The notes under the pieces: generated by a model
Told to the model about the DNA's origin: nothing
Seen by the model: only the letters and a program-made list of their open reading frames with translations
Databases searched by the model: none
Assembly (NCBI GenBank): GCA_958295665.1
Contig: OY282560.1
Span: forward strand, 189,692,561 to 189,756,560
Direction: 5' to 3'
DNA length: 64,000 bases
Origin: Tipula vernalis
Lineage: Eukaryota; Arthropoda; Insecta; Diptera; Tipulidae
Program-made: the position numbers and the translations under genes
In this document: positions 23,801-31,265 of the stretch, piece by piece
Position numbering within the stretch: position 1 is the stretch's first letter
Layout: the number at the start of each line of letters is the position of its first letter

Positions 23801-25685
23801 TACCCTGGTATTCTTTGTGTTACAAAAAAAAAATATTTTGTAGGGTATCGCATTCAATCGAAATGTTTACCGGTTGTAGAATTATGGAAAAAACTTCGCC
23901 ATTCAAATATAGTAAAATTGACAGAAGTTTTTACAACAAAAGCTTTTGGTGATCATTGTAAGCTAAAATATTTCATTTTTTGTTTGTTAAGTCCCAAAAA
24001 TTTTATAAAATTATTTTGAAATATTCTAGCCTTAATTTTAGTGTATGATTTTCATCCTGGTTCTGAAACTGTATATTCTAAGTATTTTACACCTAAACTA
24101 GAATCAAATGGTTATACAGATCCATTCCCTGGTGAGGCTAGGCCATTTAGGTAGAAAATTTATATGCTAATTTGTATTTGGTAGAGAAATACTTAATTCA
24201 TCTCAATTTATTTGTAGTCATAAAAGTTCAGTACAAAGATCATCTAGTGGTCCTATATTACCTGAACCCGAAATTTGGTCAATTATAATGCAATTAACTG
24301 CTGGGCTTCGTGCAATACATCAAGCAAGTCTAGCTTGTCGGTGTGTAATTCGTATCTATTGTATTTTGCTTGATTCATGGACTACATTATTTTTTATAAA
24401 AATATTTTCTATTTTTTTTTCAGTTCTTTGGATCCCTCAAAAATAATTATAACAGGAAAACGAATACGATTTAGTTTTTTAGGTATATCAGATATTGTAT
24501 CATATGACCCTACACAGGCTAATAATTTAGCAGCTATACAACATTATCAACAGGTAATCGAATCTTTCTTAATCCATTTGCACAAAAAAATAACGTTTCT
24601 CATACACAAATATTCAATTAATTAATTACAGGAAGATTTAACAAAATTGGGCCACTTAGTGTTAGCTTTATCTTGCCGCTCCCTCCAAGCAATACATAGA
24701 GATCACGTACAAACCAGTATTGAATTAGTAACACGAAATTATTCACAAGATTTAAGAAATTTAATTCTGTAAGTAAATTGTGTATTCCGCTGATTTTCTC
24801 ATTTCTATTTGTCGTTTCTTTTTTTTTTTTTGTAAAACAAATAATTTTTTCGATTGCATGACTTTTCTCAATAATAAAAAAAGGCTTTGATTTAGTTAAT
24901 TAAAAATGAATCAAAATATGTGCTTCAAAAATAAAAATAAAATCTATTCTAATGTGTATTATATAAAATTGTTTGGTGGCTTTTTATGGTACATTATTTT
25001 AATTTGAAATTTATGTTGTTGAATATTTTTAATTTATGTAATGTGTACAACTGAAAATACAATTTAATTTCATTATTTTAGTTATTTACTAAACACTACA
25101 AATAGACGGAGTGTATGTGATTTAATGCCCATGATTGGGGCAAGATTTTATACCCAACTAGATGCTCTACAAAGCCAATGTGATATGCAAGAGGATGAAT
25201 TGGCTAAAGAAATGGAAAATGGTCGATTGTACAGGATATTGGTAAAATTAGGAACGATAAATGAGCGGCCAGAGTTAGTTTTTCAATTATTTTGTATATT
25301 TCATTTTTTTTTGTTCGAAACTATTAACAATATATTTTCAGACTTAATATGGATGTGACGTGGTCCGAAACTGGTGATCGGTACATGTTAAAGCTATATC
25401 GAGACTATTTATTCCATTCGGTCACAGAAGATGGTAGACCGTGGTTAGATCATGCACATATTGTTCAAAGTCTTAATAGACTAGATGCAGGTACACTTGA
25501 TAAGGTAAACTAATAAACAAATTTAAATTCCCTATTAAATTAAATAAATAAACACTAAAAAAATATTTATTTAATAGGTTCAATTAATGTCGCGAGATGA
25601 ACAATCAATTATAGTTGTTACATACGCTGAATTAAAAGAATGTTTTGATAAAGCATTTTCCGAAATAGTTTCATATACAGTATAA
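5843..25685 (+). CDS. PAN3: PAN3, PAN2-PAN3 deadenylation complex subunit (14 coding exons)
   Basis: Regulatory subunit that recruits the PAN2 nuclease to poly(A)-binding protein for cytoplasmic mRNA deadenylation. Exons: 5843-5911, 22653-22742, 22878-23052, 23106-23221, 23284-23416, 23491-23781, 23844-23957, 24030-24150, 24218-24340, 24424-24553, 24632-24768, 25082-25273, 25342-25504, 25578-25685; 1962 nt, 653 aa, phases all consistent. The N-terminus has SKLATYM followed by SRQTITPTYGLTSGLT, typical of metazoan PAN3. QSPEFIPSRL at about residue 57 resembles a PAM2 motif that binds PABP. The pseudokinase spans about residues 230-480 (e.g. YDFHPGSETVYSKYF) and lacks a normal kinase HRD/DFG set. 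A helical linker and the C-terminal knob follow (RPWLDHAHIVQSLNRLDAGT). No CCCH zinc finger is visible; the longer vertebrate isoform has one, so either this is the short form or an upstream exon was missed. Exon 2 has a purine-rich acceptor. Confidence 0.95.
6767..7042. mobile_element. pogo/Tigger-type MITE
   Basis: A 276-bp element flanked by TA on both sides (6765-6766, 7043-7044). The left end CAGTCGAAACTCAATTATCC is inverted at the right end (GGATAATCGGTTTCGACTG). Further copies of the CCGGATAATC motif lie inside near both ends. The TA target and CAGTCGA..ATTATCCG ends fit pogo/Tigger elements of the Tc1/mariner superfamily. There is no ORF, so it is non-autonomous. Confidence 0.75.
7107..9430 (+). 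pseudogene. Decayed Jockey-type LINE
   Basis: Reads through many frames and stops. At 7107-7412 is the end of an ORF1 (gag-like) with a zinc-knuckle remnant (CVHCG..ANSRGC) and a lysine-rich tail. Near 7700 is AP-endonuclease sequence (FILGGDFTRRNVHWG). At 8660-9060 is the start of the reverse transcriptase (LTNLINAAFRIKCVPSLW, then IMIPKPGKPP). At 9310-9380 is C-terminal sequence resembling PISTYVIQLWGCTK. The order matches a Jockey-clade element. It is a full-width but heavily mutated copy, with the RT catalytic core missing or unreadable. Confidence 0.75.
9431..9749. other. Intronic spacer
   Basis: AT-rich sequence of about 320 bases between two LINEs. Nothing recognised. Confidence 0.4.
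9750..9927 (+). repeat. Left copy of a ~170-bp direct duplication flanking a LINE
   Basis: Starts TTTACACTTGATGTTC and ends CATTTTTGGAA exactly where LINE sequence begins. The same sequence recurs at 11523-11690, directly after the LINE's 3' end. By eye there are about five substitutions and three short indels between copies. This layout is that of a very long target-site duplication. Confidence 0.75.
9928..11522 (+). mobile_element. 5'-truncated LINE with RNase H domain and CCTAA tail
   Basis: Begins inside the reverse transcriptase just before the catalytic FADDVALAVTGK. It continues with the thumb (YLGIILDSKLSWRPN, LMYGMGVWWPAL), an RNase H domain (FTDGSKLDGKVGAGVF and IYVDSQAAI) and a C-terminal Cys-rich end (CRSCLDEEEEEPLVHFLC). 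A stop at 10039 and several frame changes make it a pseudogene. The presence of RNase H places it in the I/R1/LOA group of LINEs. The 3' end is CCTAA x3 plus CC (11506-11522), the complement of the common insect telomere repeat TTAGG, where a poly(A) would be expected. Confidence 0.8.
11523..11690 (+). repeat. Right copy of the ~170-bp direct duplication
   Basis: Matches 9750-9927 from its first base (TTTACACTTGATGTTC) to CATTTTTGGAA. It abuts the CCTAA tail of the LINE, so the LINE sits exactly between the copies. Confidence 0.75.
11818..11955. repeat. Imperfect ~140-bp palindrome
   Basis: The left arm GCTGTTATTCACTCGGATGA pairs with the right arm ending TCGTGAATAACAGC. Pairing continues outward through CATATAATG/CATTTTATG with mismatches and inward to CGACACTCG/ATGTCG. 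It is probably a foldback-type MITE without coding capacity. Confidence 0.55.
11956..13382. other. Intronic stretch without recognised features
   Basis: AT-rich PAN3 intron sequence. A 75-codon antisense ORF at 12315-12542 and a 66-codon ORF at 13094-13294 have no recognisable motif and look like chance. Confidence 0.4.
13383..14805 (-). pseudogene. piggyBac-type transposon relic
   Basis: The minus strand encodes an acidic N-terminus (QPNGEELRKLFDSVSIPE, SDEEEIANDNIDVDF), then HPRNIGEYYRSGDN, ILIYAGAHKNWDERLDELY, FYRAMISDRSG, SKLGKYGIKIFWLLNAEVY and finally ASFAENITLIGTIRQNKPDL. This is the order of a piggyBac transposase (DDE_Tnp_1_7). Stops and frameshifts separate the blocks and much of the centre is gone. 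GGGGTCAAT sequences sit at both edges (13388, 14787). The right one is the palindrome GGGGTCAATTTGACCCC, which may be the element ends. Confidence 0.75.
14860..15130 (+). pseudogene. Jockey-type LINE endonuclease fragment
   Basis: The translation contains MPLQETKLDQNYQFKI, then YSIIRNDR and a run of glycines (stops interspersed). This is the N-terminal part of the AP endonuclease of Jockey-type LINEs. It is a short fragment next to the piggyBac relic, and no RT follows. Confidence 0.6.
15131..15990 (+). pseudogene. Tc1-like transposase relic
   Basis: Blocks in order: RRLVKAGLRTLETAQKPEF (HTH region), GRVVVWGVFSGEETGRMCFL (second catalytic region) and NINVLDWPP followed by SPEHNPIENVW (the DLNPIEN..W end motif of Tc1 elements). 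Stops and frame changes separate the blocks. No clear terminal repeats were seen. Confidence 0.7.
16118..17047 (-). mobile_element. Internally deleted mariner with ~190-bp terminal inverted repeats
   Basis: TA dinucleotides flank at 16116-16117 and 17048-17049. The ends CTACCTTGATCAACAAGTTC are inverted, and the inverted repeats extend over about 187 bases on the left (to 16304) and about 200 on the right (from 16846); the right copy has a short internal duplication. Between them the minus strand encodes ITGDETWVYEYDTQSRHQAS, LHHDNAPSHSA and DLASCDFFLFNRVKK, the D,D,34D motifs of a mariner transposase. The N-terminal DNA-binding domain is missing and the frame is broken. Unusually long TIRs for mariner. 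Confidence 0.8.
17500..18097 (+). pseudogene. LINE reverse transcriptase fragment, 5' part
   Basis: A lysine-rich coding stretch (17505-17738) precedes VNRKKSSGPDNILNIALKYI (RT block 0/1 of Jockey/CR1-type LINEs) and, near 18040, EQGILIAPVLFNFYIRD, the RT block before the YADD box. The YADD block follows only after the repeat at 18098-18475, so the RT is interrupted there. Confidence 0.6.
18098..18475. mobile_element. SINE-like repeat interrupting a LINE
   Basis: Contains a perfect RNA polymerase III B-box-like motif, GGGTTCGAATCCCG, near 18258, with no convincing tRNA fold. Bases 18098-18211 recur inverted at 36673-36783. It lies between the RT motif FNFYIRD and the AYAD motif of one LINE, so it probably inserted there. 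Exact borders and target duplication are not visible. Confidence 0.5.
18476..19200 (+). pseudogene. LINE reverse transcriptase fragment, 3' part
   Basis: Translation includes KSQAAAYADIITHHQKN (a decayed YADD box) followed by NNLATTLSLINNYF, then sequence resembling FMEKIRKKCLRICTES and the ORF 19010-19192. It continues the RT at 17500-18097 and has stops throughout. Confidence 0.5.
19201..19583. other. Intronic spacer
   Basis: AT-rich DNA between the LINE relic and the MITE. Nothing recognised. Confidence 0.4.
19584..19958. mobile_element. MITE copy 1 (375 bp, long TIR)
   Basis: Ends GTCGTGTTTTCCATGAGAAC and GTTCTCATGGAAAACACGGC are inverted repeats of roughly 50 bases (continuing CTGCACTAGAACTCGATAAA). 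TTATA flanks both sides (19579-19583, 19959-19963), a plausible 5-bp target duplication. The interior has a CRE-like TGACGTCA site and no ORF. A second copy in the opposite orientation lies at 27124-27531. Confidence 0.8.
19964..21410. other. Intronic stretch without recognised features
   Basis: AT-rich DNA with a 19-base T run near 20061. The ORFs at 19973-20300 are low-complexity and overlap each other. No repeat or gene recognised. Confidence 0.4.
21411..22350 (+). pseudogene. mariner transposase relic
   Basis: From the ATG at 21537: the HTH domain (SLIVCYHLKKTAAESHRMLV, YGEHALGKSQYYEWFYKFK), then EKWIPHKLNE and CEMLVARYKRK. Frameshifted sequence follows with FLHRITTGNEKSI, ILLQDNAPSHKEN and LAPSDYYLFASKGHGLAEEH. 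About 25 residues between the two halves of the DNA-binding region are missing, and the first catalytic Asp (GDEKW in family members) is changed to Asn (GNEKS). Inactive. Confidence 0.75.
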
Positions 25686-26430
25686 TAATTAAAAGAAAAG
25701 TAAAACGAAAAAAACAAAAATCAAGAAACTGATAATTATAGAAATTATGTTTTTCATTTTGGAAAGACAATTATTTTAAATTATGTAAGTTTTTTTAATT
25801 TTTAATACGTTTGTACATATTATATTTGATTTGGGACATGGCCCTATTATTCTTAGGTTATTGTAAATTAATATTATTTTTTTGTAAATATGATTTAATA
25901 ATTTACAATAATCGATCGAATATTTATTACTGTGCTAATTGTTATGAAATGGTAAGTCATAGTAATGTTTAGAAGTTAATAACTAAAAGTATAATGGATA
26001 ATGTGTAAGGTTTTAGTAGGAAATGTAAAAACTTCTCGACATTGTAGTACTGCAAATTTTACATGGAATTTAAAAGCAAATCATATTTCTAACACCCAAC
26101 CAAAGGTATCAATTTCAAATAATCGCGGAGACATTGTTTAATAACTCTATAACGTATTTATGTTTATTTGGTTATTCTCCCTCCTTATCCTTTAGTTGAC
26201 ATAACAATAGTAAGCCATTTCTACGTTAGTTGGTTTATTTCTAACTTTAGGTCAAAAAAAAAAAACTGAAACTCCATCTAATATCAAGTTCACGTGGAGC
26301 GTAGTTTATTATGTTGGATTTTAAAATTCACCACTTGAACACTAGAAAATTACAACGTAGTAGATTATCAACTAAGCTTAAAATTGCGAATAGTACTAAA
26401 TTTCGAAATCCACTATGCTTCACGTGAACA
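25686..26430 (+). other. PAN3 3' UTR and downstream spacer
   Basis: AT-rich sequence after the PAN3 stop. No canonical AATAAA was found by eye close to the stop, so the mRNA end cannot be placed. No coding sequence recognised. Confidence 0.45.
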
Positions 26431-26439
26431 CTATCATAG

Positions 26440-26900
26440 CAAGGACGATCAACCCATTTGGTGGGATCAGGAAGATGTGGTGCATTAAGAGATTCTCAAA
26501 CCAGGTGAAACCTTTGAAACCCAGTGAAACTGGACAGCAAATTGTCAATTTGGACCACGCTTTGGTCGTAAAACGACCACAATAACCCAGAAAGCAAGGC
26601 AAAGTAATTTTGCTTCGTGATAATGTACCATCACACTTCAACACCAGTTAAAGGATCTTGCCTGGGGGAAGTATTAACCCACCCGCCGTAATCACCAGAT
26701 CTTGCTCCAGCAGTTTACTACTTATTTCGATCGATTGCACATGCACTTCCCGTGCAGCACTTGAAAACGTACGAAGAAATGGAAAATTGGGTATCTGATG
26801 GTTTACCTCAAAACAAAAAAAACTTCTATTGCGAAGATGGAGGAAATGTGTAGCTAGCGACGGACATTACTTTGAATAAAATATTTTTGATGTTTGTCTT
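26440..26900 (+). pseudogene. mariner transposase C-terminal fragment
   Basis: Broken translation matches the C-terminal half of a mariner transposase: WWDQEDVVH, ILKPGETFETQ, a decayed catalytic HDNAPSH block and KTYEEMENWVSDGLPQNKKN near the end. The N-terminal half is absent. It is related to the relic at 21411-22350 but too diverged to be a recent duplicate. Confidence 0.65.
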
Positions 26901-27123
26901 GAAATTAACCGGTACACGATTTCTGTTAAAAATAATTAATAATTTAATCAAAAAATTCAAAAATAGTTTTAAAGAAATTTTGATATAAGTTGGCATATAG
27001 CCATTGTCTTAACTAAATTAAATATTTTTTATTTTAACTTAATCATACTTTTTCAATTGCTTTTCCGTAAATTTACCATAATGGCAAAGATTTACCTACT
27101 ATACGGTTTATTTAACAATAAAA
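26901..27123. other. Intergenic spacer
   Basis: AT-rich, nothing recognised. Confidence 0.4.
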
Positions 27124-27531
27124 GCCGTGTTTTCCATAAGAACTGCACTAGAACTCGATAAACTTTAAATTCCTTTTATTCTATGTAAAAGACAAAAAAT
27201 AAATTCATAAAGCACGAATGCGTAGTGTATTTGACATAATTACATATTTTAAGTTTAAAAATTTCCCCCTTCAGTTATTTCATCAATATTTTCTTATTTC
27301 TTGCTGACGTCATTACACGCAACTACACTCGATAAATTCTTGGGTGTCAAGTGTAACTAAAAAATAAGCTATAATTGTCATTATTTATTGCTGTAACAAC
27401 TTAAAATGTGTAATTATGTGAAATGCACTACACATTATCACTTTATGAATTTAATTTTTTTTCTGTTTACATAGAATAAAAGGAATCTAAAATTTATCGA
27501 GTTCTAGTGCAGTTCTCATGGAAAACGCGAC
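27124..27531. mobile_element. MITE copy 2 (408 bp, inverted relative to copy 1)
   Basis: Same ends as 19584-19958 (GCCGTGTTTTCCATAAGAAC at the left; its inverse at the right). The interior is the same but reversed, including TGACGTCA and TTTCCCCCTTCAGTTATTTC. It carries about 30 extra bases and is moderately diverged. No exact target duplication is visible (TAAAA and TACAA flank it). Confidence 0.75.
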
Positions 27532-27580
27532 TACAATGTTTTCCAATATGATTATATAAAAAAGGAAGATGTGCGATTTA

Positions 27581-28000
27581 TAGTGCGTTCGTTTTAGTGA
27601 ATTAACTGAATTATCTGAATTAACTGAAGTGATTTGTTCGTTCGTTTGGTATACTTCAATTCAATTAAAAATATTGAGCTACTGATTTATCTGAATAATA
27701 ATTTTGCTTGGTTAGGTAATTCAGATAATTGTTTTTGTTATTTTTTGACATTATTTTGTTTTACGCATCGAAGAAGCCAGGATGAGATCTGTAATGTAAC
27801 ACACAAAAATAATTGATCCAAGAAAATGCTCGATTAACTTTAAAATTTACCAATTACTTTTTAACAATTTGACATTTATCTGAATTGTAGCAAACGAACG
27901 ACCAATTCATTTCAGTAGCTTAATTATCTGAATATTAACTCAATTATCGGAATAGTAACTCAATATCAATTCAGTTAATTCACCACAAACGAACGTGCTT
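27581..28000. mobile_element. TTA-flanked MITE (PIF/Harbinger-like target)
   Basis: TTA at 27578-27580 and 28001-28003 flank a 420-bp element. The left end TAGTGCGTTCGTTTTAGTGA is inverted at the right (CACAAACGAACGTGCTT), and the TIR continues ATTAACTGAATTA. Internal ATTATCTGAA and ATTAACTGAA repeats are frequent near both ends. No ORF. A three-base TTA target suits PIF/Harbinger elements. Confidence 0.65.
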
Positions 28001-28003
28001 TTA

Positions 28004-28305
28004 GTAACAACAAAGGAGTACTAAGATTAGATAAATTCGTTTTGCTCAAATAATTTTAAAAGGAATTTAATTAAATTTTTCTTTAAAATGATACTAAAAC
28101 AATAAATATTTATCTCATCGTTATATCTCACCTATCTCATTAATAAAATTTATTTTTATTTGGAAAATATGTACAATATTATCGTAGTCTCGGATAAAGT
28201 AATTTTGAGGCTAAATCTATGTTTAGCCACCCGGATAAAGTTTTCCCCAACATACTATATATGGTTGAAGTTCGATATTTAATTTAATTAAGTGATGTTA
28301 TTATA
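28004..28305. other. Intergenic spacer
   Basis: AT-rich, nothing recognised. Confidence 0.4.
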
Positions 28306-29897
28306 CACTCCTGGACACAATTAACGCATATTTTTTTTTTGTAATAAAAAAAATCCCGCTGGTCAATTTCAGTGGAATTGGAATCAAATGATTCCAAATT
28401 TATATTTTTCTCAAAAAAGGCACAAATGTGGCGTTATGGAATTATAGCAGCTATTTTTCATAGCAAAATGTTAAAATGTGTCCAACTATTTTTTTTTTAA
28501 ATTTTCAAAAGCGGTTTATAAACATTAAAATTAGCTTTATTACATACAATTTATTTTGATTAATTTAAGTAATGAGTATTTCTCCTCCGTGCACTTATTA
28601 CAGCTTCCATCCTTCTGGGCATACTAAGTAGAAGGCTTTGTATCATTTCTTGCGGGATGAGAGTCCACTCTTCTTCCGTTGCAACTTCCAGCCCTGCTAA
28701 CGAATCTGGTGCGGGATTTCTAGCTCTAATGCGACGTTTTAGAATGTCCCATACGTGTTCGATGGGATTAAGATCGGAACTCATTGGTGGCCACTTAGTG
28801 CACGAATGCCGATATCTTGGACATATTGTCGTACCGTTGCAGCTACGTGGACTGGAACGTTATCATGCATTAACACAAAACAGTCATAACCTAGGAAGCC
28901 CACATATGGCAAAACGTGATCGTTAAGAATGTTCTGAACATATCAGTCTGCATTCATCCTCAAAAAAATCTCCACCAGCTCTGTATGGCCCTCCCAACTG
29001 ATTTCACCCCAAAACATTATTGAACCTCCACCAAAGCTTACAGTTTGCAACATAACACGGTGGGTAGCGTTCTCCAGGTCTTCTGTATACAAGATTACGT
29101 CCATCTGGTTTCCATAATTGGATTCTGGTCTCATCTGAAAAAAGAACAGTGGCCCATTGATCAGTTCGCCAATTTGCATGGGTATGAGCAAATTCTAAAC
29201 GGCTAGATTTGTGGCGGGGAAGAAGCCGTGGAACTTTTACGGGCCGTTTTGGAGTTTGGTTCGTTTCTTTTAATCTTCGTCTAATGGTTCTGGCACTAAC
29301 ATATACTTGGCGCGCACTAAGTAACTCATTTTTTAGTTTAGTAGAAGTACGTTTTCGATCACGTAACGTATTAATTTTTAAAAATCGGTCGTCATGCTCG
29401 GTTGTGCACCTTTTACGTCCTTGGTTTCTTTTATACTTTCTGGGCTCAAGATATCGCTTAAGTATTCCTGAAACCGAAGACGAGTTCACTCCTAATTTTA
29501 GTGCGATTTGCACTTGAGTATAATCTTCCTGATACAACATGACGACTTTAATCGCCTCCATCTCACGAAAGGGTGCCATATTACAATGGATCTTATTTTA
29601 GGTGTTTGCTTTAGAACACATTTTAGCATTACAAGAACTAATGGTACTGCATTTACAAATAATTGATATACAATGGAACAAAAGCCGATCGTTGCGTTGG
29701 ATTTAAAACACAATTCACTCTTGATTAAACATTTTTGAAAATTTTAATTGATTGGCTTGCAGTAGACTTTATTCAAGGTGGTTTCTGATAAAAATATAAA
29801 TGTGCTATCATTTGACACTAGTAGTATTAAAATTGACCAGCAGGATATATTTTTATTACAAACAAAAAAAAATATGCGTTAATTTTGTCCAGGAGTG
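28306..29897 (-). mobile_element. Tc1-like transposon with recognisable ends and a broken transposase
   Basis: TA at 28304-28305 and 29898-29899 flanks inverted ends CACTCCTGGACACAATTAAC, with similarity continuing for about 75 bases. The minus strand encodes a Tc1 transposase starting at 29579 (MAPFREMEAIKVVMLYQEDY), with paired HTH domains and catalytic blocks LFSDETRIQLW, FVLMHDNVPVHVA and DLNPIEHVWDILKRR (DDE set present). Lesions: a frame change near 29020-29190, a TGA after LRMNAD near 28940, and a one-base loss before WPPMSSDLNP. It is one of the best-preserved DNA transposons in the window but cannot make a full protein as read. Confidence 0.85.
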
Positions 29898-29999
29898 TAT
29901 GTATAATATAAAAAAATTCCTTAAAATTTCAACAATTTTTGAACAAATTATTTCATAAGAGGCGTTCGGAACATTTTGACAAGTAAAAATGGTTAGTAT

Positions 30000-30280
30000 A
30001 AATGGAACGATACACGCTTCCACAATGCAAAGAAATTATTGGATTTTTACAATTTCTATGCGTTATGGAAATGTATATACAAATGGTGAAACTTTTGCGG
30101 TGACAATTCGTAAAGTTTGGTCTGCGTTAGTCGAAAATATTTATTTCCAATAGGACGGAACAACTTGCCACACAATTCGTGTGATAATCACACACGCGCT
30201 TTATATCCAATGCAATTGTTGTAACTTTGTCAAGGAAATATGCTATAAGATGTATTTCAACGCGGTCTTCGCAAAATCGA
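30000..30280 (+). pseudogene. Fragment of a mariner-like element with DUF4817-type HTH
   Basis: Translation begins MERYTLPQCKEIIGFLQF, resembling the MERFT..QR..I..-type N-terminal HTH (DUF4817) of some insect mariner-like transposases. It is followed after a deletion by DGTTCHTIR, resembling the QDGATCHT catalytic block. Heavily mutated. Confidence 0.45.
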
Positions 30281-30285
30281 AGTTA

Positions 30286-30739
30286 TGCTGGAAAGACATG
30301 AGCAGAATTTCTGCGCAGCGCTGCCGGTAGAAATTTGGGTGAACTACATTACATGTACTTTTTTTTTGACAAGCAGAATTTTTTTTGTGGTATTTATTTG
30401 ATACCTACATATTTAATTTTAATATACAATTTTTTTTAAATGAATGGTTCGTTATTTTATCACAAATTAATTAATTTTTATCCTACTTTGTGGCACTTGC
30501 CACACAAAACTTATTTTCTGTCAACAAATTAAAATCACTGATTGAAAAAAATTAAAAGTATACAAATTGTACTAGATTTGTTTTCTTTTACGTAATGTAG
30601 CCTACTGATTCGCAGCAAAATTAAAAATAGAGGCAACTTGCAGAAATCTGCGTGCCAAGCAGAATCCATGTATTTCTTCCATATAAACTAGTGTTTTCTA
30701 ATTTCGATGCTTGCAGAATTCTGCACATCTCTTTCCAGG
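30286..30739. mobile_element. MITE, first of a tandem pair
   Basis: Inverted ends GCTGGAAAGACATGAGCAGA and TGCACATCTCTTTCCAGG. Flanked by TTA at 30283-30285 and 30740-30742. Rich in GCAGAATTTCTGC-like palindromes. About 454 bp, non-coding. The next copy begins directly after the shared TTA. Confidence 0.7.
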
Positions 30740-30742
30740 ATT

Positions 30743-31161
30743 ACGCTGGAAACACATGAGCAGAATTTCTGCTAGCAGCGCTGCCGGCAGAAATTTGGGT
30801 CAACTACATCAGCATCTTTTTTTTTTGACAAGCAGAATTTTTGTTGTGACATTTATTTGATACATATTTAAACATAACACACATTTTGATACATAATGAT
30901 GCCTTATTTTGTCACAAATTAATTAATTTTTATGCTCCATTTTGGCACTTGTCACACAAAACTTATTTTCTGTCAACAAATTAAACACACTGATTGAAAA
31001 AAATTAAAGTACACAAATTCAATTAGATTTGTTTTATTTTACGTATTGTATTGTAACTTGCAGAATTCTGCGTGGCAATCAAAACTCATGTATTTCATTC
31101 CATATAAACTAGTGTTTTCCAATTTCGATGCTGGTAGAATTCTGCACATATGTTTCCAGTA
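30743..31161. mobile_element. MITE, second of a tandem pair
   Basis: Same orientation and same family as 30286-30739 (shared blocks CACAAATTAATTAATTTTTA, ACACAAAACTTATTTTCTGT, CCATATAAACTAGTGTTTTC). TTA at 31162-31164 closes it. About 419 bp and clearly diverged from copy one, with several indels. Confidence 0.7.
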
Positions 31162-31215
31162 TTACAGAGCATTCACAATGAAAAAACATTTTACTTTTGA
31201 CTTGGAGGTTTCTAA

Positions 31216-31265
31216 GAATTTTCAACATAACGAATAAAAATTTTTATTCGATATGTTGAAAATTC
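31216..31265. repeat. 50-base near-perfect palindrome
   Basis: GAATTTTCAACATAACGAAT is followed by AAAAA/TTTTT and the inverse ATTCGATATGTTGAAAATTC. One mismatch pair in 25 and no loop. Lies just downstream of the MITE pair. Confidence 0.7.
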
